Shown here: one piece after another, positions 8,175-15,333 of the stretch
How positions within the stretch are numbered: position 1 is the first letter of the stretch
Layout: each line of letters starts with the position of its first letter
Assembly: GCA_023388335.1 (NCBI GenBank)
Contig: JAEWGL010000099.1
Location: 1 to 18,183 of the forward strand
From: Pseudomonadota bacterium
GTDB taxonomy: Bacteria > Pseudomonadota > Gammaproteobacteria > Pseudomonadales > Pseudomonadaceae
Direction of reading: 5' to 3'
Length of the DNA stretch: 18,183 bases
Translations under genes and position numbers: made by a program
Notes under the pieces: model-generated
Told to the model about the DNA's origin: nothing
What the model saw: the letters and a program-made list of their open reading frames with translations, nothing else
The model's database searches: none

Positions 8175-10350
8175 GCTCGCCGATGCCCTCGGCTTGCCGA
8201 CGATTGAGGCGCTCCAGCACGAGGCGCAGCTCTGCCAGCGGCACGGGGTGGCTGAGCAGGTAGCCCTGCAGGTAGTCGCAACCATGGGCGGCGAGGAATT
8301 GGTATTGCTCGACGGTCTCGACCCCTTCGCTAACCACCTGCAGGTGCAAGGTCTGGGCCATGATGATGATGGCCTGGATGATCTCGCGGTCTTTCTGGCA
8401 GCCCGGTACGTCCTGGATGAAAGACCGGTCTATCTTCAGCACGTCCAGCGGCAGGCGCTTGAGGTAGGCCAGCGATGAATAGCCGGTGCCGAAATCGTCG
8501 AGCGACAGCGCTACGCCTAGCGCGCGGATGCGCTTGAGCAGGTTGACGGTGCAGGGAAGGTCACCCATCAGCGCGTTTTCCGTCACCTCCAGCTCCAGCT
8601 GCCATGCGCCAAGTCCGGAATGGAACAGCGTCGATCGCACTTCGCAAGGCAGCTCTTCACGGCCCAGGGTCAGTGCCGAGCAGTTCACCGTAACCTTCAG
8701 GCCGCTGAAGCCGCGACGGCTCAGCTGGGCCAGGTCATCGCACGCACGGCGCAGTACCCACAGGTCCAGCTCGGCGATCAGGCCGTTGGCCTCGGCAATG
8801 CCGATGAAACGGTCCGGGCTGAGTAATCCGTGTTGCGGATGTTGCCAACGCACCAAGGCTTCTAGCTTGGCTACCTGGCCGTTGTGCAGGTCGAAGATCG
8901 GCTGGTAGTGAACGCACAGACCATGCTCCTCGAGCAAGGCGACGCGCAGTTCCTCTTCCAGTTGCAGTGCCAGGGTGGCGCGGGCCTTGAGCGTGTCGTT
9001 GAAGAAGTTCAGGCTATTGCGGCCGTTACCCTTGGATTGGTACAGCGCTAGGTCAGCGTTCTTCAGCAGTTCTTCGCTGCTGCGCCCGTCATCGGGAAAG
9101 ACGCTGATGCCAATGCTGGTGGTCATGACCATGCGCCGACCGGCCAGGTCGATAGGATCCTTCATCCGGTGCAGGATGCGCAGGGCCAGCTGGCGTGCCT
9201 CGTCACGGTTGTTGAGGCTGGTGAGCACGCAGAATTCGTCGCCGCCAAAACGCGCTACCACATCCTGGCTGCGGGTGGCGGCCTTGATGTGCGCGGCGAT
9301 TACCTTGAGCAACTCATCGCCAGCGTCATGCCCAAGGCTGTCGTTGATCCGCTTGAAATGGTCGATATCGAGAAACATCACCGCCAGCATGCGCTCGTTG
9401 GCGCTATGCTCGGCCAGGCGTTCGGCGAACACCTGGTTAAAGCCGCGACGGTTCACCAGGTTGGTCAAGGCGTCGTAGTGGGCGGCCTGCTGCAGAGAGA
9501 CGCGGGCCTGGTCCAGTTGGCTGAGGAGTACGTTGACCCGACGCAGGTCGTGCTCCTTGCTTTGCAGCTTCTTGTCCGCCAATGCCGCGCTGATGCTGCT
9601 GGCACTGATCAGCAGGGTGATGAAGGCGATGGTCAGGCTCAGTTGCAGGCTGTTGTCGGTGGAGGATAGCTGCAGGGCAGTGGTGGTCGGGATTACCAGG
9701 GTCATGGCAGCCATGCCGGTGAAATGGGTACAGATAAGGCCGGCACCCATCAGCAGGCTGGCCGCGTACTTCTTCGCCACGTAGTGGGTGCCGCTGCCGT
9801 TGCGCAGGTAACGCGCCAGCAACTGGACCACCAGGCTGGTGGCGATGGCCAGTCCCAGCGAAGCCAGCAGCAGTTCGGTCTGGTAGTACTGTTGGGCATC
9901 TGTCTGCAGCGCGGCCATGCCAACATAGTGCATGACAGTGATGCCCAGGCCGAGGCCCAAGGAGGCCAGCAGGTAATGGCGAGGGCGCACTTCGCTGCGG
10001 TTCAGGGTGTGCAGGGTCAGCCATGCCGCCAGCATGACGATCAGCAGCGAAGCGCCGGTCGACGCGACGTCGTAGTACACCTGGAGCGGTGCCTGAAAGG
10101 CCAGCATGCTGATGAAGTGCATCGCCCAGATGCCACCGGCCAGGCACAAAGCGCCGAGTACGCGCCATTGCCGGCGGGCGGCGGGGTGTTCAGTGTGGCT
10201 TTGACGCTCGGCCATGCTCAAGGTGGCGAAGCTGCCGACGCAGGCTACGGTATAGGCCAATCCCACCAGAAACGGATTGTGACGGCAGTCGAGAATGATC
10301 TGCCCATTCGCCGGCAATTCGGCGAACAATTGCAGTCCCAGCCACTCCAT
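8074..10350 (-). CDS. MHYT-GGDEF-EAL membrane c-di-GMP enzyme (MucR/NbdA-like)
   Basis: A 758-residue inner-membrane protein that should both make and degrade cyclic di-GMP. Residues 1-255 form a seven-helix MHYT sensor with its three motifs, MHFIS (77-81), MHYVG (140-144) and THFTG (208-212), thought to bind a metal and sense a diatomic gas. A linker follows, then GGDEF: RFGGDEF with GGDEF at 369-373 and an intact inhibitory site RSQD (360-363) exactly five residues before it. EAL: EAL at 497-499, ELEVTEN (586-592), DDFGTGYSS (618-626), Lys639, EGVE (675-678), QG (695-696), all intact. P. aeruginosa MucR and NbdA share this layout. The frame continues upstream to a TTG, but ATG 10350 has GAAGAGG six bases before it. 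The last ~40 residues (after the EAL domain) have no recognisable fold and are encoded opposite the dehydrogenase gene. Confidence 0.93.
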   Translation of the reverse strand: MEWLGLQLFAELPANGQIILDCRHNPFLVGLAYTVACVGSFATLSMAERQSHTEHPAARRQWRVLGALCLAGGIWAMHFISMLAFQAPLQVYYDVASTGASLLIVMLAAWLTLHTLNRSEVRPRHYLLASLGLGLGITVMHYVGMAALQTDAQQYYQTELLLASLGLAIATSLVVQLLARYLRNGSGTHYVAKKYAASLLMGAGLICTHFTGMAAMTLVIPTTTALQLSSTDNSLQLSLTIAFITLLISASSISAALADKKLQSKEHDLRRVNVLLSQLDQARVSLQQAAHYDALTNLVNRRGFNQVFAERLAEHSANERMLAVMFLDIDHFKRINDSLGHDAGDELLKVIAAHIKAATRSQDVVARFGGDEFCVLTSLNNRDEARQLALRILHRMKDPIDLAGRRMVMTTSIGISVFPDDGRSSEELLKNADLALYQSKGNGRNSLNFFNDTLKARATLALQLEEELRVALLEEHGLCVHYQPIFDLHNGQVAKLEALVRWQHPQHGLLSPDRFIGIAEANGLIAELDLWVLRRACDDLAQLSRRGFSGLKVTVNCSALTLGREELPCEVRSTLFHSGLGAWQLELEVTENALMGDLPCTVNLLKRIRALGVALSLDDFGTGYSSLAYLKRLPLDVLKIDRSFIQDVPGCQKDREIIQAIIIMAQTLHLQVVSEGVETVEQYQFLAAHGCDYLQGYLLSHPVPLAELRLVLERLNRRQAEGIGELMPCCDTTAPGLPGPFADSPDCHASASIAQRGH

Positions 10351-10414
10351 TGAATGCCTCTTCGTCGAGTTTGCACTCGTCCCCAAAAAAGCTAGAGCGG
10401 AGACTGTCGCCTGC

Positions 10415-10421
10415 AGTATAG
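10415..10421 (-). promoter_or_regulatory. Sigma-S-like -10 for the MHYT-GGDEF-EAL gene
   Basis: CTATACT on the minus strand, the RpoS -10 consensus, about 65 bases before the ATG at 10350. No good -35 hexamer is present 16-18 bases upstream (TCCTCA at 18 is the best), which also fits sigma-S. Start of transcription would be near 10408. Confidence 0.45.
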
Positions 10422-10510
10422 GGAATTAGCATTAAGCCTGAGGAATTAATGGCACTTTGACTTCTATCATTTAGATATTGGCGTAATCGCCACGGGTTCT
10501 AAACGAGTAA

Positions 10511-10593
10511 CGGGGCACGCCACCGCCGAAGCACCGCCCCCAACCCCCGTTTCCGGGAGAGGGGGGCGGCAACTTTGGCGGTGGCGTGCCCCG
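10511..10593. repeat. Long nested inverted repeat after rapA
   Basis: Outer arms CGGGGCACGCCACCGCC (10511-10527) and GGCGGTGGCGTGCCCCG (10577-10593) are perfectly complementary over 17 bp. Inside, CCGCCCCC (10534-10541) pairs with GGGGGCGG (10562-10569), and the innermost loop contains CCCG-TTT-CCGGG. The whole folds as one imperfect stem of about 33 bp. It begins 15 bases after the rapA stop on the minus strand. The downstream T content is poor (GTTACTCGTTTAG), so it may be a transcription terminator, an RNA 3'-end stabiliser, or a repeat element. Confidence 0.7.
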
Positions 10594-10608
10594 CAGGTTG
10601 CTAGGCTA

Positions 10609-13455
10609 TCAACCCGCGACCAGGACGCGGATCGCCTCCAGGCGCAGGGCTGCTTTTTCCAGCATTGCCAGGCCGTCTTCACGCTGCTTGCGCAGCGCGT
10701 CGATTTCGCTGTCGCGCACACTTGGGTTGACGGCTTGCAGGGCGGTCAGGCGCGCCAGCTCTTCATCGGTTTCGGCCGCCAGGCGGCGTTGCGCTTGGGC
10801 GACACGCTCTGCATGGCGCGGCAGGACTTTGGCCTCACCGGCGTTGATGCGCCCGGAGAGGACATCGCGCTGGGCCTGGATGAACTTGTTGGCGCTGGCC
10901 CGCGGCACGCTCTCAAGCTGGTCGTTGAGCGTTTCGAACGCTACCCGGGACGCCAGGTCGTTGCCATTGGTGTCGAGCAGGCAACGCAGTGCTGCCGGGG
11001 GCAGGTAGCGACCCAGTTGCAGGTGACGCGGGGCGACCACTTCGCTGACATACAACAGTTCAAGGAGCACGGTGCCCGGCTTGAGCGCCTTGTTCTTGAT
11101 CAGCGCCACGGCGGTATTGCCCATCGAGCCGGAGAGCACCAGGTCCATGCCACCCTGGACCATCGGATGCTCCCAGGTGATGAACTGCATGTCTTCGCGC
11201 GACAGGGCCTGGCCGCGGTCGTAGGTGATGGTCACCCCTTCGTCGTCGCCCAGCGGGAAACTGGCATCGAGCATTTTTTCGCTGGGCTTGAGGATCAAGG
11301 CATTTTCCGAATGGTCTTCGCTGTCGATGCCGAAGGCGTCGAACAGGGTTTCCATGTAGATCGGCAGTGCGAACTGGTCATCCTGCTCCAGGATCGCCTC
11401 GACCAATGCCTGGCCTTCGCCAGCGCCGCCGGAGTTGAGCTCCAGCAGACGGTCGCGGCCGCTGTGCAGCTCGGCTTCGAGGCGTTCGCGCTCGCTGCGC
11501 GCCTGTTCGACCAGGGCCGTCCAGTCGGCCTCGACGCCGCCCTCGAGCAGTGGCAGCAGACGCGGGCCGAATTGATGCTGCAGGGCATTGCCGGTTGGGC
11601 AGGTGGCCAGGAAGGCATTCAGGCCTTCGTGGTACCACTGGAACAGGCGCTCCTGCGGGCTGTCCTGCAGGTAGGGCACGTGCAACTCGATGGTGTGCTT
11701 CTGGCCGATCCGGTCGAGGCGGCCGATACGCTGTTCAAGCAAGTCGGGGTGGGCAGGCAGGTCGAACATCACCAGGTGATGGGCGAACTGGAAGTTGCGG
11801 CCCTCGCTGCCGATCTCGGAGCAGATCAGTACTTGCGCGCCGAACTCTTCATCGGCGAAGTAAGCCGCGGCGCGGTCACGCTCGAGGATGTTCATGCCTT
11901 CATGGAATACCGTGGCCGGAATGCCGGAGCGCACGCGTAGCGCGTCCTCCAGGTCCATGGCGGTCTCGGCATGGGCGCAGATCACCAGCACCTTGGTGCG
12001 CTTGAGCATCTTCAGGGTGTCGATCAGCCAGTCGACCCGTGGGTCGAAGCGCCACCAGCGCTCTTCGTCGCTGGTCTCGCCCTGGGCCTGCAGGGCCACC
12101 TCCGGGTACAACTCGGCATGCTCGCCAGCTGCCAGGTCCCGGTACTGCTCGGGGTTGGCCAGCGGGTAGGGGTGCAGGTTGCGCTCGGGGAAGCCCTGCA
12201 CCGCCGCACGGGTGTTGCGGAACAGTACCCGGCCTGTGCCATGGCGATCGAGCAATTCGCGGATCAGCCGCGCGCTGGCCTGGCTGTCACCGTCACTGAT
12301 CGCCGCAAGCAGGGCCTCACCCTCGGCACCGAGGAAGCCTTCGATGGTGGCGTGGGCTTCGGCCGACAGGCGGCCCTCATCGAGCAGCTCCTGGACGGCT
12401 TCAGCAACCGGGCGATAGTGCTCGCTCTCGGCGCGGAAGGCAGCCAGGTCATGGAAACGGTTCGGGTCGAGCAGGCGCAGACGGGCGAAGTGGCTGTCCT
12501 GTCCCAATTGCTCGGGGGTGGCGGTCAGCAGCAGGACGCCCGGAATGACCTGCGACAGTTGCTCGACCAACGAGTACTCGGCGCTGGCTTGCTCTTCATG
12601 CCAGACCAGGTGGTGCGCCTCGTCGACCACCATCAGGTCCCACCCTGCGGCGAACAGGGCATCCTGGGCCTTCTCGTCCTGGGTCAACCACTCCAGGGCA
12701 ACCAGCGCCAATTGGGCATCCTCGAACGGGTTGCTGGCGTCGCTCTCGATGAAACGCTCGGCATCGAACAGCGCAACCTGCAGGTTGAAGCGCCGGCGCA
12801 TTTCCACCAGCCACTGGTGCTGCAGATTTTCCGGGACCAGGATCAGCACGCGACTGGCGCGGCCTGTAAGCAGCTGGCGATGAATCACCAGGCCCGCCTC
12901 GATGGTCTTGCCCAGGCCCACTTCGTCGGCCAGCAGGACCCGCGGCGCACTCCGGTCGGCCACTTCGCGGGCGATGTGCAGCTGGTGGGCGATGGGCTGC
13001 GCGCGGCAGCCGCCAAGGCCCCAGAGCTGCGACTGCATCTGCTTGCTGGTGTGCTCCAGGGTGTTGTAGCGCAGCGAGAACCAGGACAGCGGGTCGATCT
13101 GACCGGCGAACAAGCGGTCGCTGGCCAGGCGAAACTGGATGAAGTTGGACAGCTGGGTCTCGGGCAGGGTCCGCGGCTCGTTCTGGCCATCGAGGCCGTG
13201 ATAGACCAGCAGCCCTTCGGCGTCCTCGACTTCGCGCACGGTCATTTTCCAGCCCTCGAAGTGAGTGATCTGGTCGCCAGGCGAGAAGCGCACTCGGGTC
13301 AGGGGCGCGTTACGCAGGGAATACTGACGGGTGTCGCCAGTGGCCGGGTAGAGCACGGTCAACAAGCGGCCGTCCTGTGCCAGAACGGTCCCAAGGCCGA
13401 GCTCGGCTTCGCTGTCGCTGATCCAGCGTTGCCCCGGTTGATACTGCTGCGCCAT
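10609..13455 (-). CDS. rapA: RNA polymerase-associated ATPase RapA (HepA)
   Basis: A Swi2/Snf2-family ATPase that binds RNA polymerase and helps recycle it after transcription. 948 residues, close to the family size. N-terminal Tudor-like region with QRWISDSEAELGLGTV (9-24) and the polymerase-contacting part; helicase motif I ADEVGLGKTIEAG (176-188), motif II DEAH (278-281), motif III LLTATPEQLG, motif IV around VLVICAHAETAMDLE, motif V EIGSEGRNFQFAHHLV and motif VI EQRIGRLDRIGQ. All ATPase residues are present. The frame opens 20 codons earlier, but MAQQYQPGQRW is the usual beginning and the shorter form places the promoter sensibly. Single-gene unit: divergent lipoprotein upstream, big inverted repeat downstream. 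Confidence 0.97.
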   Translation of the reverse strand: MAQQYQPGQRWISDSEAELGLGTVLAQDGRLLTVLYPATGDTRQYSLRNAPLTRVRFSPGDQITHFEGWKMTVREVEDAEGLLVYHGLDGQNEPRTLPETQLSNFIQFRLASDRLFAGQIDPLSWFSLRYNTLEHTSKQMQSQLWGLGGCRAQPIAHQLHIAREVADRSAPRVLLADEVGLGKTIEAGLVIHRQLLTGRASRVLILVPENLQHQWLVEMRRRFNLQVALFDAERFIESDASNPFEDAQLALVALEWLTQDEKAQDALFAAGWDLMVVDEAHHLVWHEEQASAEYSLVEQLSQVIPGVLLLTATPEQLGQDSHFARLRLLDPNRFHDLAAFRAESEHYRPVAEAVQELLDEGRLSAEAHATIEGFLGAEGEALLAAISDGDSQASARLIRELLDRHGTGRVLFRNTRAAVQGFPERNLHPYPLANPEQYRDLAAGEHAELYPEVALQAQGETSDEERWWRFDPRVDWLIDTLKMLKRTKVLVICAHAETAMDLEDALRVRSGIPATVFHEGMNILERDRAAAYFADEEFGAQVLICSEIGSEGRNFQFAHHLVMFDLPAHPDLLEQRIGRLDRIGQKHTIELHVPYLQDSPQERLFQWYHEGLNAFLATCPTGNALQHQFGPRLLPLLEGGVEADWTALVEQARSERERLEAELHSGRDRLLELNSGGAGEGQALVEAILEQDDQFALPIYMETLFDAFGIDSEDHSENALILKPSEKMLDASFPLGDDEGVTITYDRGQALSREDMQFITWEHPMVQGGMDLVLSGSMGNTAVALIKNKALKPGTVLLELLYVSEVVAPRHLQLGRYLPPAALRCLLDTNGNDLASRVAFETLNDQLESVPRASANKFIQAQRDVLSGRINAGEAKVLPRHAERVAQAQRRLAAETDEELARLTALQAVNPSVRDSEIDALRKQREDGLAMLEKAALRLEAIRVLVAG

Positions 13456-13486
13456 ACTGCCTGACTCCCGCGATGAAAAGCCGACT

Positions 13487-13515
13487 ATCTTAACGGATAG
13501 GGCTCTGCAGACCAA
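13487..13515 (-). promoter_or_regulatory. Probable rapA promoter
   Basis: On the minus strand, TTGGTC (13510-13515), 17-bp spacer, TAAGAT (13487-13492). Transcription would start near 13480, giving a leader of about 25 nt before the ATG at 13455. This supports the short rapA start, because the upstream start codon at 13515 would lie inside the -35. Confidence 0.45.
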
Positions 13516-13573
13516 AGAGTCTAGTCATTTCATCGACGAAAACCGCCTCTGCCTACGAGGGCCTCGATTCCAC

Positions 13574-14257
13574 ATGCCTGCCATGCACCGCTTGTCGAAC
13601 CTCTCCTTGGCCCTGAGCAGCGTGCTGCTACTGGCCGCCTGCGAACAGAAAAGCTTCGAGACCCTGTCTGCGATCCCGGTCGAACAAATGGAAGCGCTCG
13701 GCGTGCAGACGCCAATCAAGAGCGTGCATTTTCGCGATCGCGACGGGGAAGGCTTGCTGGTGCTCAGCCGTACCGACGGCCAGGTCATTGACGCCGACAC
13801 CGAGCAGGAAGTGGACAAGGTAGTGCTCAAGGCCACCCTGTTTGGACGCAGCGAAGGTCAAGACGCGCTCAAGCCCCGCTGGCAGATCGAGCAGGAAACC
13901 ACCTGTCCGGGGTTGGATCTGGATGTGGATTTCTACGCCGATGTCAGTGATGTCAGCGACCTGACTCAGGATGGCGTGGCCGAAGTGACGGTGGCCAGCC
14001 ACGCATTCTGTGGCGGCGGTATCGAGCCACACGCCATCGCCATCGAACTGCACGAGGGCCAGACCAGCCATACCATTACAGGGCAGTCACTGATCAGCCC
14101 TTCCGGCGAGGAACCCATTGGCGGCGAGCGCGAGGACAGCGTCTCGTTGAAGCAGGCGCCGCAGGTCGTGCGCGATCATCTGGATGCGGTGTGGGCGGCG
14201 GTCTACAAGCGCCCTTGGAGCGAGGCCGGCCCGGCGCTGGACGACGACGCACCCTAA
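13574..14257 (+). CDS. Uncharacterised lipoprotein
   Basis: A 227-residue envelope lipoprotein. The signal peptide MPAMHRLSNLSLALSSVLLLAAC ends in a lipobox LAAC with the modified cysteine at 23, followed by Glu-Gln-Lys. The ATG three codons later (13583) is an equally good start; no strong ribosome-binding site favours either. The mature part is acidic, without membrane segments, and contains HFRDRDGEGLLVLSR and DVSDLTQDGVAEVTVASH, repeat-like Asp/Gly loops of the kind seen in integrin-like or surface beta-domain proteins, plus cysteine pairs TTCPGLD and AFCGGG that could form a disulfide. It resembles a group of Pseudomonas lipoproteins for which I know no proven function. Divergent from rapA with 118 bp between. 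Confidence 0.7.
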   Translation: MPAMHRLSNLSLALSSVLLLAACEQKSFETLSAIPVEQMEALGVQTPIKSVHFRDRDGEGLLVLSRTDGQVIDADTEQEVDKVVLKATLFGRSEGQDALKPRWQIEQETTCPGLDLDVDFYADVSDVSDLTQDGVAEVTVASHAFCGGGIEPHAIAIELHEGQTSHTITGQSLISPSGEEPIGGEREDSVSLKQAPQVVRDHLDAVWAAVYKRPWSEAGPALDDDAP

Positions 14258-14353
14258 CTGCGGTCTATCTCTGTGACGTGCCGCACAAACCCGCGTAGCG
14301 ACATTCAAGGCGGCTGATGGCAGGCCGATAGACTGGTGACAGGAGATAACCCC

Positions 14354-14683
14354 ATGCTGCCGCCCATCCTTCCCCTCAGCGCTACCCCCGTGACCTCGCA
14401 GACCGACCCGGTCAAGTCAGCGCCGAGCGTGCCGCCAGTAGTGCCCATCCAGCCCAGTTCCAGTCAGAGCACCATCAATCTCAAGCAGCAGCGCGATCCG
14501 CAAGAGCAGACCCTGCTGCTGCGCGAGGAGCAGCGCCGCCAGCAGCAACGCCGTCAGCCGTCGCAGGATGAACGCTACGACGCGCTGCCTGGCGACGAGC
14601 TCAATGCCGACAATACCGTGCCGGTCGCGCCACTGGTCGACGATCAGCCGCGTCAGGGCCTGCTGGTCGATATAGAGGTCTGA
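14354..14683 (+). CDS. Small Pro/Gln-rich protein of unknown function
   Basis: 109 residues starting MLPPILPLSATPVTSQ. The ATG at 14354 is well supported by AGGAG eight bases upstream; the frame opens six codons earlier with a GTG that has no such site. The N-terminal half is rich in Pro, Ser, Thr and Val (VKSAPSVPPVVPIQPSSSQS), the middle is a polar, Gln/Arg/Glu-rich stretch that looks helical or coiled-coil (LLLREEQRRQQQRRQPSQDE, about 55-74), and the end is acidic and hydrophobic (DDQPRQGLLVDIEV). No signal peptide, no membrane helix, no enzymatic motif. Probably largely disordered. I recognise the type from Pseudomonas genomes but not a role; any enzyme name attached to it should be doubted. 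Confidence 0.75.
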   Translation: MLPPILPLSATPVTSQTDPVKSAPSVPPVVPIQPSSSQSTINLKQQRDPQEQTLLLREEQRRQQQRRQPSQDERYDALPGDELNADNTVPVAPLVDDQPRQGLLVDIEV

Positions 14684-14719
14684 GTCCCGGCACTGGCCAG
14701 CGAGCGCAGGGCGCTTCAT

Positions 14720-14725
14720 TATAAG
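14720..14725 (+). promoter_or_regulatory. Possible -10 element for the 53-residue gene
   Basis: TATAAG, five of six matches to the sigma-70 -10, lies 27 bases before the ATG at 14752. No recognisable -35 is seen at 16-18 bp spacing, so confidence is low. Confidence 0.3.
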
Positions 14726-14751
14726 AACATCCGTCCGCCCTCGAGCCCGCC

Positions 14752-14913
14752 ATGAGCCAAGACAATCTGATCGACTTCGGCACCGAACGCGCCAAGCGTA
14801 TCCACGATCTCAAGGAAAAACGCCTCAACGAGGTACGCCAGGCCTTCGAGCAGGCCATGCCGCTGGGCAAGGCCAAGAAGAAAAAGCCCAAGGGCAAGCC
14901 CAAGAAGCGCTGA
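14752..14913 (+). CDS. 53-residue lysine-rich small protein
   Basis: ATG at 14752 to TGA at 14911-14913. Translation starts MSQDNLIDFGTERAKRIHDL, continues as an amphipathic charged helix (KEKRLNEVRQAFEQAM, 21-36), and ends in a strongly basic tail PLGKAKKKKPKGKPKKR (37-53). The N-terminal helix plus Lys/Pro tail looks like a nucleic-acid- or ribosome-binding small protein, but this is inference only. The frame shows coding-like codon use with no rare start. The ribosome-binding site is weak (CGAG about seven bases upstream). It lies between the Pro/Gln-rich gene and ccoM, all on the plus strand, but the gaps and the Anr-like boxes suggest separate units. I remember similar small proteins in other pseudomonads, without a function. 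Confidence 0.7.
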   Translation: MSQDNLIDFGTERAKRIHDLKEKRLNEVRQAFEQAMPLGKAKKKKPKGKPKKR

Positions 14914-14916
14914 AAC

Positions 14917-14930
14917 TTGACGCAGGTCAA
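14917..14930 (+). promoter_or_regulatory. Distal Anr/FNR-like box upstream of ccoM
   Basis: TTGAC-GCAG-GTCAA, a perfect inverted repeat matching the Anr/FNR/Dnr pattern TTGAY-N4-RTCAA. It starts four bases after the stop of the 53-residue gene and lies 51 bp (centre to centre) upstream of a second box. Part of it also lies in a hairpin (14919-14939). Confidence 0.55.
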
Positions 14931-14939
14931 GCCTGCGTC
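14919..14939 (+). terminator. Hairpin after the 53-residue gene (weak terminator candidate)
   Basis: GACGCAGG / CCTGCGTC form an 8-bp perfect stem with a TCAAG loop, five bases after the TGA. There is no T-run after it, so it is a poor intrinsic terminator; it may stabilise the 3' end of the short message. Confidence 0.35.
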
Positions 14940-14967
14940 CGCCTCGCGTGCCCGGCCCAGGGCACCA

Positions 14968-14981
14968 TTGACCTCGGTCAA
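14968..14981 (+). promoter_or_regulatory. Proximal Anr/FNR-like box of ccoM
   Basis: TTGAC-CTCG-GTCAA, again a perfect inverted repeat. A -10-like TACCTT at 15004-15009 puts the transcription start near 15016, so the box centre is close to -41.5, the class II activator position for Anr/FNR. The target gene, a subunit of the low-oxygen cbb3 oxidase, makes control by Anr plausible. Confidence 0.62.
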
Positions 14982-15003
14982 TTTCCTCCCTCCCTGTATT
15001 GGC

Positions 15004-15009
15004 TACCTT
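15004..15009 (+). promoter_or_regulatory. Probable -10 of the ccoM promoter
   Basis: TACCTT about 38 bases before the ATG, with no -35 consensus but with the Anr-like box in its place, as expected for an activator-dependent promoter. Confidence 0.45.
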
Positions 15010-15046
15010 TGCATCCATCAGACGATGGCAGTGAAGGGGGGCCAAC

Positions 15047-15163
15047 ATGTTCTTCGACAACGTGGTTATCGCGGGTGTGATAACGGTCGGGTTGATGGTG
15101 ACGTTCTTCGCCGGTCTGGGAATTTTCATCTGGAAAGACGCCAGCAGGCGCAAATCGCGCTGA
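15047..15163 (+). CDS. ccoM: cbb3-type cytochrome c oxidase small subunit CcoM
   Basis: 38 residues, MFFDNVVIAGVITVGLMVTF followed by FAGLGIFIWKDASRRKSR: one transmembrane helix (about 6-28) then a short basic cytoplasmic tail beginning with the conserved IWKD. This is the pattern of CcoM, the single-helix subunit seen in the purified cbb3 oxidase of P. stutzeri, where it helps assembly or stability of the complex. The ATG is preceded by a G-rich ribosome-binding site (AGGGGGG, five to eleven bases upstream). The gene is not near ccoNOPQ here, which is usual. It is its own unit: two Anr-like boxes upstream, a strong terminator 34 bases downstream. Too short for many gene finders. Confidence 0.85.
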   Translation: MFFDNVVIAGVITVGLMVTFFAGLGIFIWKDASRRKSR

Positions 15164-15196
15164 TCTTTTCGGATTCACGAGCACGCAAGGCATTTA

Positions 15197-15223
15197 GGGC
15201 GACTTCGGTCGCCCATTTTTTTT
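15197..15223 (+). terminator. Intrinsic terminator of ccoM
   Basis: GGGCGAC-TTCG-GTCGCCC stem with a UUCG tetraloop closed by C-G, followed by A and eight T residues. A textbook rho-independent terminator 34 bases after the ccoM stop. Confidence 0.95.
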
Positions 15224-15333
15224 GCCTGCGGATTCTGCGGCAGCATCGGCTGGAGGCCTTAGCCACGACGCTCGACAGCCAATGGCTGGCCGAGGTCGAG
15301 CGCCGACTGACGGCGCAATTTCCCGGCAAGCAC

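Noticed and set aside
10351..10386. A TTG start that would add 12 residues to the MHYT protein
   Set aside because: The ATG at 10350 has a good GAAGAGG site, and the protein then begins directly before the first membrane helix.
11971..13464. A 497-codon plus-strand open frame opposite rapA
   Set aside because: Low-complexity Gln/Gly/Leu/Val-rich translation with no domain; rapA on the other strand has every helicase motif.
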